DNA of 64,000 bases, taken from positions 496,001 to 560,000 of the forward strand of contig NZ_JAMLIX010000001.1 in the NCBI RefSeq assembly GCF_023953965.1. The letters run 5' to 3'. A program made the position numbers and the translations under genes. Positions 25,973 through 35,175 of this stretch are shown here, in pieces; within the stretch, counting starts at the first letter, position 1; each line of letters starts with the position of its first letter. The notes beneath the pieces are model-generated. The model had not been told where the DNA came from and made no database searches. It was given only the letters and a program-made list of their open reading frames with translations. The DNA comes from Bosea sp. (in: a-proteobacteria). GTDB taxonomy: Bacteria; Pseudomonadota; Alphaproteobacteria; Rhizobiales; Beijerinckiaceae.

Positions 25973-26770
25973 TCAGCCGCCGGAGAGGCTGCGGATGCCG
26001 TTCATGATGTTGCGGCATTCCCGCGAGAACAGGAGGGCGTCCGCATCGTACATCACCATGCCGACGCCCATGTCGAGCAGGTTGCGCACCGCCTTGGCGG
26101 GATCGTCGCCGATCACCGGCATGCCCTTGAGCACGACGTTGTGCCGCCGCGCCGTCTCGCGCACCTTGGCGAAGGCTTCCCGCACGATCGGCGCCGCCAG
26201 CCCCTGGGCTCCGACACCCAGGCTCTGGCCGAGATCGCCGGCGCCGAAACCGATGACGGAAACGCCCGGAAGCGCGCAGATCTCGTCGATGCTCTCGAGC
26301 GCCGAGGCATTCTCGATCAGCGGAATGAACATCACTTCCTTCTGCACCCAGGCGAGGTATTCCTCCCAGACGGCGTCGTCATAGCGGGCGCCGCGCGTGA
26401 CCGGGCACATGCCGCGCTGGCCCCGCGGCGCGTAATAGACGGAGTCCAGCGCCTTCTGCACATCGGCCGCGTCGGTCACCTGCGGGACGATGACGCCGTG
26501 GGCGCCCGTCTCGAGCGCGCGGCTGATGTCCTTCGGATTGTTCTGCGCGACCCGCACGAGGCTGGTCAGCCCCGTCGCGTCCGCGGCGCGGACCATGTCC
26601 TCGATCGTCTCCAGCCCGAACGGGGTGTGCTCCTGATCGAGCTGGATGTAGTCGAACCCGGCCCAGCCCACCATCTCGACGATACGCGGACTGCCCAGCA
26701 TGATTTCGAAGCCGTAGGGCACCTGCCCCGCCGCGATCTTCTTGAGAACCTTGTTTTCCGACCACATCAT
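25973..26770 (-). CDS. HpcH/HpaI aldolase family protein (paralogue 2)
   Basis: 265 residues from the ATG at 26770 (MMWSENKVLKKIAAG) with GGGAG upstream. Same family as 24108-24905, with similar landmarks: IQLDQEHTPFG, LVRVAQNN and ALESIDEICALPGVSVIGFGAGD. In the last of these the usual D/G-P motif reads GAGD, a conservative change near the metal site. It is the promoter-distal gene after the NitT/TauT-type importer permease. Confidence 0.86.
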   Translation of the reverse strand: MMWSENKVLKKIAAGQVPYGFEIMLGSPRIVEMVGWAGFDYIQLDQEHTPFGLETIEDMVRAADATGLTSLVRVAQNNPKDISRALETGAHGVIVPQVTDAADVQKALDSVYYAPRGQRGMCPVTRGARYDDAVWEEYLAWVQKEVMFIPLIENASALESIDEICALPGVSVIGFGAGDLGQSLGVGAQGLAAPIVREAFAKVRETARRHNVVLKGMPVIGDDPAKAVRNLLDMGVGMVMYDADALLFSRECRNIMNGIRSLSGG

Positions 26771-26825
26771 ATCAACTCCCAATGGAAACGAGGTGTCTCG
26801 GCAGATCGCGGCCGGGCCGGCCGCG

Positions 26826-27626
26826 TCAGAGCGCGGCAGGGCGCCAGCGCAGCAGCCTGCGTTCGAGCTTCAGAAGCAGGACGTCGCAGCAATAGGCGAT
26901 CGCCATCACGATGATCACCGCGACGAACACGTCGCGCAGGTTGAGCAACGCCGCCGCCGCGCTCACCATGAAGCCGAGGCCGCCATTGCCCGCCACCATC
27001 TCGGCGACCACCGCGCCGCCGACGGCGTTTCCGACGCAGATCCGCGTCGCCGCGAACAGCCAGGGGATCGAGCTCGGGATGATGACCTTGCGCTGGATGT
27101 CGCGCTTGGTGGCGCCGAGCAGCCGCGCGACCAGGACGAGCTCCCGGTCGACGCTCTCGATGGCGCTGATCGTATTCACCAGGACGACGAAATAGCAGAT
27201 CATGAACACCATCATGATCTTCGACAGCGAGCCGATGCCGAACCAGACGATGAAGAGCGGGATGAGGGCGAGGCGGGGAACGGCGTTCATGACCCCGACG
27301 AACGGGTTCAGGACGGATTTGATGTAAGGAGATCTGGTGATCAGGAAGCCCGAGAGCACGCCCAGCACCATGGCGAGCGCAAATCCGACGGCCGCTTCGT
27401 AAAAGGTGAGAGCGACCGCAAACCAGCCCTCGCGGGAGGAGAGATAGCGGACGATCTCCGGAAAGATCTTGCTCGGCTTGCTGATCCAGAATTCCTCGAC
27501 GATGCCGAACGTCGCGACGAACTCCCACAGGAGCAACCCCGCGGCGGTCAACAGGACCCTGACGAGGCCGACGGGCAGTTGAAATCCCCTGGAGGCGGGC
27601 GCTACCGCAACCGATGCCTGTGTCAT
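26826..27626 (-). CDS. NitT/TauT-type ABC transporter permease
   Basis: 266 residues from the ATG at 27626, whose ATGA overlaps the ATPase stop. Six membrane segments; the EAA-like loop is LVARLLGATKRDIQRKVIIPSSIP. The family (SsuC/TauC/NrtB) imports sulfonates, nitrate, taurine and pyrimidine precursors. Here the ligand is unknown. Confidence 0.88.
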   Translation of the reverse strand: MTQASVAVAPASRGFQLPVGLVRVLLTAAGLLLWEFVATFGIVEEFWISKPSKIFPEIVRYLSSREGWFAVALTFYEAAVGFALAMVLGVLSGFLITRSPYIKSVLNPFVGVMNAVPRLALIPLFIVWFGIGSLSKIMMVFMICYFVVLVNTISAIESVDRELVLVARLLGATKRDIQRKVIIPSSIPWLFAATRICVGNAVGGAVVAEMVAGNGGLGFMVSAAAALLNLRDVFVAVIIVMAIAYCCDVLLLKLERRLLRWRPAAL

Positions 27627-28453
27627 GACGCCTTCTCCAGTTCCTGCGCCGTCACCTCGGGGCGAAGTTCCTCCCACAGGTTCAGGTACAACTCCTGGGC
27701 GGTCTTGTTGAACCTGGTTTCGATCAGCGAACGCGGGCGCGCGATCGGCACGGTGACCAGGGACTTGATGTAGGTCGGGCGCGCCGACATCACGACGACC
27801 CTGTCGGCGAGCGTGATCGCCTCGGTCAGGTCATGCGTGACGAAGAGAACGGTCATGCCCCGGGCGTCCCGGATACGCATGAATTCTTCCTCGACCAGCA
27901 CCTTGGTCTGCGCGTCGAGCGCGCCGAAAGGCTCGTCCAGAAGGAGAATTTCGGGGTCCTGCGCGAGCGTCCGCGCCAGCGAGGCGCGCTGGCGCATGCC
28001 GTGGGAGAGCTGCGTCCGGTACTTGTATTCCGCTCCGGTCAGGCCGACGAGGCGCAGGAGCTCGAACGCCTTTTCCTTCCTGTCCGGGTCGCCGCGCAAT
28101 TCCGGGCCGAGCGCGACGTTTTCCCAGGTCGTGCGCCAGGGAAACAGCGAGTCGTTGGCGAACATGTAGCCGACGCCCCGCCCCGGATTGATACCGTCCA
28201 CCGGGCGCCCGTTGACCAGGACCGTGCCATGGTCCGGCTTGATGATGCCGGCGACCATGTTCAGCAGCGTCGACTTCCCGCAGCCGCTGGGGCCGATGAT
28301 GGCGATGAACTCACCTTTCGCGATGTCCAAGGTGACATTCTTGACGGTGGGCACGGGAGCAAGCGAGGCGTCATGGGACGGAAATGAATGGCTGACGGAG
28401 TTGAGCTGGACGGCGGATTCCGCAGCAGGTTTCACGTTCATTTTGGGTTCCAT
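27623..28453 (-). CDS. NitT/TauT-type ABC transporter ATP-binding protein
   Basis: About 276 residues with Walker A GPSGCGKSTLLN, signature LSHGMRQRASLARTLA (Gly-to-His at the second position, common in this family) and Walker B ILLLDEPFGALD. The start may be 28453 or 28441; neither has a strong ribosome-binding site. Translationally coupled to the permease. Confidence 0.88.
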   Translation of the reverse strand: MEPKMNVKPAAESAVQLNSVSHSFPSHDASLAPVPTVKNVTLDIAKGEFIAIIGPSGCGKSTLLNMVAGIIKPDHGTVLVNGRPVDGINPGRGVGYMFANDSLFPWRTTWENVALGPELRGDPDRKEKAFELLRLVGLTGAEYKYRTQLSHGMRQRASLARTLAQDPEILLLDEPFGALDAQTKVLVEEEFMRIRDARGMTVLFVTHDLTEAITLADRVVVMSARPTYIKSLVTVPIARPRSLIETRFNKTAQELYLNLWEELRPEVTAQELEKAS

Positions 28454-28519
28454 GCTGAGAATTTCGGTCGGCTGCGGGTTCCGGCACCCCACGGAGCCGG
28501 AACCCGGGACAGCCCGGGC

Positions 28520-29539
28520 CTACTTTTCCATGGCCAAACCGGTGACGACCGATTCATAGGGCATCGGCTTGATTCCCAGAACCGCGAAGGAACGCTCCAC
28601 ATCGTTGCGGGTAATGACGGTCCTGAAGGCCGGGATCATGCTCTTGATCTGCTTCTGCAGAATTTCATCCGTCGCATCGATCTTGAGATTCTTCCGGGTC
28701 AGATCAACGAGGTATTGGATGTTGGTGCCCGGATCCTGGATATACTTGATCGCCTTGTCGAGAGCCCTGGTCGCGCGGATGACACGGTCCTCCTTGGCGA
28801 CGGAAGCCTTGGCGAGCCAGATGTCATAGATCAGGCCCTGGAGCCCGGCGGCCTTGACACCTTCCGGCGTCCGCAGATCCAGGACGGTACGCCCCTTCTT
28901 GAGCTGGTCGGAGAGCATCGAGATGTAGGGCTCGCTCTGGAGCACGACGTCGAGCTGGTTGGCGGCCATCATCACGGAAGCCGAGCTGCCGGACTGAACC
29001 TGCGTCAGGGCGATGTCGTTGAAGGTCATGCCCGCGCCTTCGAGCAGGTGCTTCATGACGATGTAGGAATTCGACCCGATCGTGCTCGCCGCCACGCGCT
29101 TGCCGCGCAGCTTGTGCATGATGGCGGGATAGCCGTCGGAAGCGACCGGCTCCGGCATGTCGCTGCGAACCTGCAACGCATAGGACAGAGCGGTATGATT
29201 GCCCGCGATCACGCGCAGGTCCTGGCCCTTTTCGTTGGCCGCGGCCAGCGCCGGGATTGACAGATCCGTCATGTCGAAGCTGCCACCCAGAAGAGCGGCC
29301 ATGGTTTGCGCACCACCGCCGCCAACGTTGATGAAGGTCGGCTTGACCTTCTCCTCGGTAAAGAACCCCTTATCGTCCGCTACCCACACGGGCAGGTAAA
29401 GTCCCAGTCCCGGGAGTAATCCGAATTTGACTTCTTCGACCGCAGTCTGGCTGCGAGACGGTGAAGCGATACATGCTGACGCAATAATTCCTGCGACTAC
29501 AACGCTCCTGGCGAGCGTGCGGATGACGCGCAGCGACAT
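28520..29539 (-). CDS. NitT/TauT-type ABC transporter substrate-binding protein
   Basis: 339 residues from the ATG at 29539, preceded by AGGGG. A Sec signal peptide (TLARSVVVAGIIASACIAS) precedes an NMT1/SsuA-like domain with the family opening VKFGLLPGLGLYLPVWVADDKGFF and the GGGGAQTMAALLGGSFDM segment. It is the first gene of the importer operon, which also carries the HpcH/HpaI and isocitrate-lyase-like genes downstream. Confidence 0.88.
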   Translation of the reverse strand: MSLRVIRTLARSVVVAGIIASACIASPSRSQTAVEEVKFGLLPGLGLYLPVWVADDKGFFTEEKVKPTFINVGGGGAQTMAALLGGSFDMTDLSIPALAAANEKGQDLRVIAGNHTALSYALQVRSDMPEPVASDGYPAIMHKLRGKRVAASTIGSNSYIVMKHLLEGAGMTFNDIALTQVQSGSSASVMMAANQLDVVLQSEPYISMLSDQLKKGRTVLDLRTPEGVKAAGLQGLIYDIWLAKASVAKEDRVIRATRALDKAIKYIQDPGTNIQYLVDLTRKNLKIDATDEILQKQIKSMIPAFRTVITRNDVERSFAVLGIKPMPYESVVTGLAMEK

Positions 29540-29612
29540 GTTGTTTCCCCTCGCTGGTATCAAAAAAGGTGGGCAGCTTTTACGTCTTTCCTCCACCTGA
29601 ATTCAGGATTCC

Positions 29613-29626
29613 ATGATACGTACCAT
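29613..29626. promoter_or_regulatory. GntR/FCD-like palindrome upstream of the importer
   Basis: ATGATACGTACCAT is a 14 bp palindrome with one mismatch, in the AT-rich region 29590-29665 upstream of the binding-protein gene. It resembles ATnGTATACnAT-type sites of FCD-family GntR regulators. The 29540-29850 gap (311 bases) also holds the shared motif at 29645-29658 and two GC hairpins. Confidence 0.35.
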
Positions 29627-29733
29627 ATAGGAAATTAATTCATGAAATACGAATATAATAACCGCTTATCAAATCTGCGGGGTATTGCTTGCCTCCCGCA
29701 TGGCCGACGTCAGGGAAGCCCCGCACCGCCGGC

Positions 29734-29760
29734 GCCCTGCCGCGGCATCCGCGGCAGGGC
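29734..29760 (-). terminator. Strong GC hairpin downstream of the PEP-mutase-like gene
   Basis: GCCCTGCCGCGG / CCGCGGCAGGGC form a perfect 12 bp stem with a 3-base loop. It is the second stem after the stop at 29851 on the minus strand; there is no long T-run. Confidence 0.4.
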
Positions 29761-29833
29761 GGTGGACAGGCGCTTTCCCGGCGGTGTGAAGACAACCGCC
29801 GGGCATGAATCCGCCCTGCTTTTCCGCCGGAAA

Positions 29834-29849
29834 GGTGCCTGCCGGCACC
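29834..29849 (-). terminator. Hairpin directly after the PEP-mutase-like stop codon
   Basis: GGTGCC-4-GGCACC, followed on the minus strand by a short T-run (TTTCC). It lies 1 base after the stop of the gene at 29851-30729, a likely intrinsic terminator. Confidence 0.45.
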
Positions 29850-29850
29850 C

Positions 29851-30729
29851 TCAGGAGGCCCGGCCGGGGCGCTGGCCTATGCTGTCCTCGAAATCGCTCA
29901 GGGCGGCGAGGCCGACGAGCTCGTTGAGCGTGCCAAGATCGATCGCCGAGCCGGCGATATCGCGTGCGTGCCGGCGTTCGCGGACGCGTTCGAGCATCGC
30001 TGTCACCGCGAAGGCCGCGGTCCGCAGGATGCCGCTCGGCAAGGAGGCGAACTGAAACCCGATCCTGAAGAGCTCGCTCACGTCGATGGCGTCGGTGAAC
30101 TCGCCTTCGCCGATCGAAACCACATGCGGGCCTTCGATCTCCGCGGCGAGGATCTTCAGATCCTCGATCGAGCGCGGACTGTGCATGCACACCATGTCGG
30201 CGCCGACGGCCTTGAACGCCTTGCAGCGGCGCAGGGCCTCCTCGAAGCCGAGCACGTCGCAGGCATCGGTGCGGGCCATGATCACCAGATCGTCGTTGCG
30301 GCGCGCCTTCACCGCCGCCTCGATCTTGGCGACCGCGATCTCGATCGGCTCGATCGTCTTGTTCTGCATGTGGCCGCAGCGTTTCGGCCAGCTCTGGTCC
30401 TCGATCATGACGGCCGCCGCACCGGCATCCTCGAATTCCCGAACCGTCTGGCGCACGTTGAGGACGCCGCCATAGCCGGTATCGCAGTCGACGATGATGG
30501 GCAGCGAGGTGACGCGGCACACCGCATTCACCACCTCGCTCATTTCCCTGAAGGCGATGAGGCCGATATCGGGCAGCCCGTAGCGCTGCGCGGCGACCGA
30601 GTACCCACTCAGATAGGCGGCCTTGTAGCCGGCCCTCTCGACCATGAGCAGATCGAGCGGACCGCCGCCTCCAGGGGCGAGGACGATGTCGTCGCTGCCG
30701 AAAAGGGAGCGTAATGAGGGTCTGTTCAT
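29851..30729 (-). CDS. Isocitrate lyase/PEP mutase family protein with a lyase cysteine (paralogue 3)
   Basis: 292 residues from the ATG at 30729 (MNRPSLRSLFGSDD). The metal region is IIVDCDTGYGG, the catalytic loop WPKRCGHMQNK carries the KRCGH motif of true C-C lyases of this superfamily, and IMARTDACD follows. The frame is open to 30945 without similarity. It stands alone on the minus strand between the importer operon and creatinase. A methylisocitrate-lyase-like reaction is likely; the substrate is unproven. Confidence 0.88.
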   Translation of the reverse strand: MNRPSLRSLFGSDDIVLAPGGGGPLDLLMVERAGYKAAYLSGYSVAAQRYGLPDIGLIAFREMSEVVNAVCRVTSLPIIVDCDTGYGGVLNVRQTVREFEDAGAAAVMIEDQSWPKRCGHMQNKTIEPIEIAVAKIEAAVKARRNDDLVIMARTDACDVLGFEEALRRCKAFKAVGADMVCMHSPRSIEDLKILAAEIEGPHVVSIGEGEFTDAIDVSELFRIGFQFASLPSGILRTAAFAVTAMLERVRERRHARDIAGSAIDLGTLNELVGLAALSDFEDSIGQRPGRAS

Positions 30730-30984
30730 CGCAATGCTCCTGCTTGTGATGCTCGCTCCAGGCGGCACGCTGCGTAGGGTCGGGTGGAGGCCAAAGATCC
30801 GATCGCCCCGCTCCGGATCATGAGAAGGGCGATGCAGGCAAAACCCATGCCCGCCGAAGCCGTCATCGTGACGGGCAACGCATCTGTTCTCGACCGAGCG
30901 AAGCGTTGCCGTGGCGGGAACGCACCGTGCCGGGAGAAGCTCCACGCTTCCCCCGACACGCGATCGATGCCGGAACGGCCCGTC

Positions 30985-32211
30985 TCAGTTGCGGATGATG
31001 TTGTGCTCGGGTCCGAACGGGAAGCCGGTGATGTCCTCCGCGCCGTCTTCCTTGACGATGAGGATGTCGTGCTCGCGATAGCCGCCAGCGCCCGGAACAC
31101 CCTCCGGAAGCATGACCATCGGCTCCATCGAAACCACCATGCCGGGCTTCAGCTCGGTATTGACATCCTCGCGCAGCTCCACGCCGGCCTCGCGGCCGTA
31201 ATAATGGCACAGGACGCCGAAGGAATGACCGTAGCCGAAGGAGCGGTACTTGAGCAGATCCCACTGCCGATACATGTCGTTCAGCTCCGCGGCGATCTCG
31301 TTGCAGCGCGCCCCGGGCTTGATCAGCTCGAGCCCACGGCGATGGACCGCCACGTTCTTCTCCCAGATGTCGAGGCTGACGTCGTCGACATGATCGCAGA
31401 ACAGCGTCCGCTCGAGCGCCGTGTAGTAGCCGAAGATCATCGGGAAGGTATTGAGCGAGAGGATGTCGCCCGGCTTCACGATCCGATTGGTCACCGGGTT
31501 GTGCGCGCCATCGGTGTTGATGCCGGACTGGAACCAGGTCCAGGTGTCCATCAGCTCGACGAAGGGGAACGACTTCGCGATCTCGCGGATCATCGCATTG
31601 GTCGTCGCGATGGCGACCTCGTGCTCCGGCACGCCGGCCTTGACGGCCGCGACGCAAGCCGCGCCGCCGACGTCGCAGACGCGGGCACCCTCGCGGATCA
31701 GAACCTGCTCCTCGGCCGACTTGATGGTGCGCATCCACATCGAGGGCTGGCCGACATCGACGAACTCGACGCTCGGCACGGCGCTCTCGAGCTCGCGACG
31801 GAAGTCGATCGAGACGTGATCGAACTCGATGCCGATGCGCTTGGCGCCCTTGGTCAGCTCGCGGACGGCCCGATAGAAATTGTCGCGGCGCCAGTCGCTG
31901 TAGGTGATGTTGTCGCCGAAGCTGCGGCGCCAGGGCTGGCCGCCGTCGATCCCCGGCGAGATGGTGGTCGCCTTGTCGTGATCGATGACCATGCCGAACT
32001 TGCGGCCGAAATAGCAGTACAGCCAGCCGGAATAATAATTGATGCAGTGATAGGACGTGAACAGAGCGGCATCGACGCTATTGGCCGCCATCCACTTCCT
32101 GACATCGTCCTGGCGGCGCTTCATCTCGCCCGCGGAGAATGGAGAAAATTCCTTTTCCCCATTATGCCACTTCATCACGTGAAGCATATCGTCGGTAACG
32201 GGAATGTTCAT
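30985..32211 (-). CDS. Creatinase (creatine amidinohydrolase)
   Basis: 408-residue pita-bread (M24) fold enzyme that hydrolyses creatine to sarcosine and urea without metal. It matches the Pseudomonas putida enzyme as I recall it over its length: TSYHCINYYS, SPGIDGGQPWRR, MDTWTWFQSGINTDGAHNPV, FGYGHSFG and SMEPMVMLPEG. The catalytic His is His237 in DGAHNP (His232 in P. putida numbering). The metal-ligand set of aminopeptidases is not conserved, as expected. Downstream on the chromosome are the sarcosine-processing genes. The 255-base gap to 30729 holds no gene that I can support. Confidence 0.93.
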   Translation of the reverse strand: MNIPVTDDMLHVMKWHNGEKEFSPFSAGEMKRRQDDVRKWMAANSVDAALFTSYHCINYYSGWLYCYFGRKFGMVIDHDKATTISPGIDGGQPWRRSFGDNITYSDWRRDNFYRAVRELTKGAKRIGIEFDHVSIDFRRELESAVPSVEFVDVGQPSMWMRTIKSAEEQVLIREGARVCDVGGAACVAAVKAGVPEHEVAIATTNAMIREIAKSFPFVELMDTWTWFQSGINTDGAHNPVTNRIVKPGDILSLNTFPMIFGYYTALERTLFCDHVDDVSLDIWEKNVAVHRRGLELIKPGARCNEIAAELNDMYRQWDLLKYRSFGYGHSFGVLCHYYGREAGVELREDVNTELKPGMVVSMEPMVMLPEGVPGAGGYREHDILIVKEDGAEDITGFPFGPEHNIIRN

Positions 32212-32415
32212 TTATTCCTCCGGAGGTGCCTGCCGGGAAGAATATCAATGAGGATGGATTTCCGAAATTTATTGATCTTATGTTCGCATTAATCAGCCAA
32301 ATCGCTTTTGGCATTTTCCTTGCTTGCCAACCACGGGGACAACGGGGCCGCCTCCGATGCCGGGGCGGCGTGGCCCGAAGGGCGCACGCGGGGATGAAGG
32401 CGCCATCCGCCAGGC

Positions 32416-33810
32416 TCAGCACTCGGGGAGATTGACCGCGAGGCCGCCGGTCGAGGTCTCCTTGTATTTCACGCTCATGTCGATGCCGGTCTGGCGCATG
32501 GTCTCGATGCAGGCGTCGAGCGGCACGATATGGACGCCGTCGCCGCGCAGCGCCAGCGAGGCGGCGGCGACGGCCTTGATCGCTCCCAGTCCGTTGCGCT
32601 CGATGCACGGCACCTGGACGAGGCCGCGCGCCGGGTCGCAGGTCATGCCGAGATGATGTTCGAGCGCGATCTCGGCGGCGTTCTCGATCTGGGCGTTCGA
32701 ACCCCCGAGCGCGGCGCACAAGCCGGCCGCCGCCATGGCGGCGGCGGAGCCGACCTCGCCCTGGCAGCCGACCTCCGCCCCGGAGATCGAGGCGTTGCTC
32801 TTGATGATCCCCCCGACGGCGGCCGAGGTCAGCAGGAAATCGCGGATGCCCTGCCGCGAGGCGCCGACGCAATGGTCGCGGTAGTAGCGGATCACGGCGG
32901 GCACGACGCCGGCGGCGCCGTTGGTCGGCGCGGTGACGACGCGCCCGCCGGCCGCGTTCTCCTCGTTCACCGCCATCGCGTAGACCGAAAGCCAGTCGTT
33001 GACGGCATGCGGCTGGATGGTGTTGCCGCCGCGCTCGGCCAGCAGCGCCTGATGGATGGCGCGGGCCCGGCGGCGAACCTTGAGGCCGCCGGGCAGCGTG
33101 CCGTCGGTCGAGAGGCCGCGCTCGATGCAGGCATCCATCACCGACCACAGATGGTCGAGACGGGTATCGAGCGCGCTATCGCCGCCCGCCGTCTCGTTTT
33201 CCCGCTTCATCGCGGCGATGCCGAGGCCGGACGCTTCGCCCATGGCCAGCATTTCGGCGGCGTTGGCGAAGGGATAGGGCCGGCTGACCTCGGCATCGCT
33301 CCCCTTCAGGCTCGCATGCGAAAGCTCGCGCTCGGTCAGGACGAAGCCGCCGCCGATCGAATAATAGGTCTCGGACAGATGCAGGTTTCCGGCGGCATCG
33401 AAGCTGCGCAGAACCATGCCGTTGGCGTGGCCGGGCAGCGGGGGGCCATAGTCGAAGACGACGTCCTCGTCGGGATCGAAGGCGAGCGGGCCGAGACCGG
33501 GCACCTCGATCAGCCTGGTTTCCCTGAGGGCGGCCTCGCGGCGCCCGGCTTCCTCGGGATCGAGCGTCTCCGGGCGGTAGCCGAGGAGGCCGAGGACGAC
33601 GGCGCGGTCGGTGGCGTGGCCCTTGCCGGTGAAGGCGAGGCTGCCATGCAGCGAGGCCGCGATCCGGACCGGGGGAGCCGAGCCGGGCTCCCGCTGCCGG
33701 GCGGCGCGCAGCGCCTCGAGGAAGCGTGCGGCGGCGAGCATCGGCCCCATCGTATGCGAGCTCGAGGGACCGACGCCGATCTTGAAGATGTCGAAGACGC
33801 TCAGGAACAT
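32416..33810 (-). CDS. sdaA: L-serine ammonia-lyase (iron-sulfur type)
   Basis: 464 residues from the ATG at 33810 with GGAGGGG in front. Single-chain type: an N-terminal beta domain (FKIGVGPSSSHTMGPM near residue 10) and a C-terminal alpha domain carrying the 4Fe-4S cysteines and the APTNGAAGVVPAV substrate loop. It converts L-serine to pyruvate and ammonia. Directly downstream of glyA, it completes the conversion of sarcosine carbon to pyruvate. The 204-base gap to the creatinase start (32212-32415) is AT-rich at 32240-32310 and probably carries the creatinase promoter. Confidence 0.94.
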   Translation of the reverse strand: MFLSVFDIFKIGVGPSSSHTMGPMLAAARFLEALRAARQREPGSAPPVRIAASLHGSLAFTGKGHATDRAVVLGLLGYRPETLDPEEAGRREAALRETRLIEVPGLGPLAFDPDEDVVFDYGPPLPGHANGMVLRSFDAAGNLHLSETYYSIGGGFVLTERELSHASLKGSDAEVSRPYPFANAAEMLAMGEASGLGIAAMKRENETAGGDSALDTRLDHLWSVMDACIERGLSTDGTLPGGLKVRRRARAIHQALLAERGGNTIQPHAVNDWLSVYAMAVNEENAAGGRVVTAPTNGAAGVVPAVIRYYRDHCVGASRQGIRDFLLTSAAVGGIIKSNASISGAEVGCQGEVGSAAAMAAAGLCAALGGSNAQIENAAEIALEHHLGMTCDPARGLVQVPCIERNGLGAIKAVAAASLALRGDGVHIVPLDACIETMRQTGIDMSVKYKETSTGGLAVNLPEC

Positions 33811-33889
33811 CGGCCCCTCCAAGGACGCAAGAGCGGAGGCGGCGGCAGCCGCTTCCCCGGCACGACGAAGGTGGCCTTCGGTCGCCCCC

Positions 33890-35158
33890 TCAGTCGATGT
33901 AGATCGGATGGGCGGCGCAAAGTCGATTGACCTCGGCCAGAACCTTGGCCTCGACAGCCGCGTCTCCTTCCGGCCCGGCGGCGGCGAGCGCGTCCACCAC
34001 CGTGAGGGTCAGCTCGCCGATGCGCCTGAACTCGGCCTCTCCGAAGCCGCGCGTGGTGCCGGCGGAGGTGCCGAGCCGGACACCGGAGGTGACGAACGGC
34101 TTTTCCGGGTCGAAGGGAATGGCGTTCTTGTTGCAGGTGAGGCCGGCCCGCTCCAGCGCCCGTTCGGCATCGCGCCCCTTCACCCCCTTCGGGCGCAGGT
34201 CGACCAGGATCATGTGGGAGTCGGTGCCGCCGGAGACGATGTCGAGCCCGCCTGACTTCAAGGTGGCGGCCAGCGTCCGCGCATTGGCGATGACGCGATA
34301 GGCGTAGTCGCGGAACGACGGCTGCAGCGCCTCGCCGAAGGCAACAGCCTTGGCGGCGATGACATGCATCAGCGGACCGCCCTGATTGCCCGGAAAGACC
34401 GCGGAGTTGAGCTTCTTGGCCAGCGCCTCGTCGTTGGTCAGGATCAGCCCGCCGCGCGGCCCGCGCAAGGTCTTGTGCGTGGTCGAGGTGGTGACATGCG
34501 CATGCGGCACCGGGTTGGGATAGAGGCCCGCCGCGATGAGCCCGGCATAATGGGCCATGTCGACCATCAGATAGGCGCCGACCTCGTCGGCGATGGCGCG
34601 GAACCCGGCGAAATCGATCTGGCGCGGATAGGCCGAGGCGCCGGCGACGATCAGCTTCGGCCGGGTCTCGAGCGCGCGGGCGCGCACCGTCTCCATGTCG
34701 ATCAGCTGATCGGACTGGCGCACCTGATAGTCGACGACGTCGAACCATTTGCCGGACATGGTGACCGGCGAGCCATGGGTCAGGTGGCCGCCATGGGCGA
34801 GCGACATGCCCATGATCCGGTCGCCCGGCTGCAGCAGGGCGAGGAACACGGCCTGGTTGGCCTGGGCGCCGGAATGCGGCTGGACATTGGCGAAGGCCGC
34901 GCCGAAGAGCTGCCTGGCCCTGTCGATGGCGATGGTCTCGACCTCGTCGACGAACTCGCAGCCGCCGTAATAGCGCTTTCCGGGGTAGCCCTCGGCATAT
35001 TTGTTGGTCAGGACCGAGCCCTGGGCGATCAGCACGTCGCGGGAAACGATGTTCTCCGAGGCGATCAGCTCGATCTGGTTCTGCTGGCGGCCGAGCTCGC
35101 GGCCGATGGCGGCGGCGACGGCTGCGTCGGAGAGGCCGGAGGCGGCACTCGCTTGCAT
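33890..35158 (-). CDS. glyA: Serine hydroxymethyltransferase
   Basis: 422 residues from the ATG at 35158, preceded by GAGG. The PLP lysine is in TSTTHKTLRGPRGG, and the N-terminal ELIASENIVSRDV and YAEGYPGKRYYGGCEFVDEVE motifs are present. It combines glycine with methylene-THF from sarcosine oxidase to give serine, coupling soxBDAG upstream to sdaA downstream. A housekeeping copy elsewhere is likely; this one belongs to the sox operon, starting 17 bases after soxG. Confidence 0.95.
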   Translation of the reverse strand: MQASAASGLSDAAVAAAIGRELGRQQNQIELIASENIVSRDVLIAQGSVLTNKYAEGYPGKRYYGGCEFVDEVETIAIDRARQLFGAAFANVQPHSGAQANQAVFLALLQPGDRIMGMSLAHGGHLTHGSPVTMSGKWFDVVDYQVRQSDQLIDMETVRARALETRPKLIVAGASAYPRQIDFAGFRAIADEVGAYLMVDMAHYAGLIAAGLYPNPVPHAHVTTSTTHKTLRGPRGGLILTNDEALAKKLNSAVFPGNQGGPLMHVIAAKAVAFGEALQPSFRDYAYRVIANARTLAATLKSGGLDIVSGGTDSHMILVDLRPKGVKGRDAERALERAGLTCNKNAIPFDPEKPFVTSGVRLGTSAGTTRGFGEAEFRRIGELTLTVVDALAAAGPEGDAAVEAKVLAEVNRLCAAHPIYID

Positions 35159-35175
35159 GGTGGTGTCCTCGTGTT

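Noticed and set aside
30985..32211. Xaa-Pro aminopeptidase
   Set aside because: Same fold, but the INTDGAHNPV and DGGQPWRR segments are those of creatinase and the metal-ligand pattern of the peptidases is absent.
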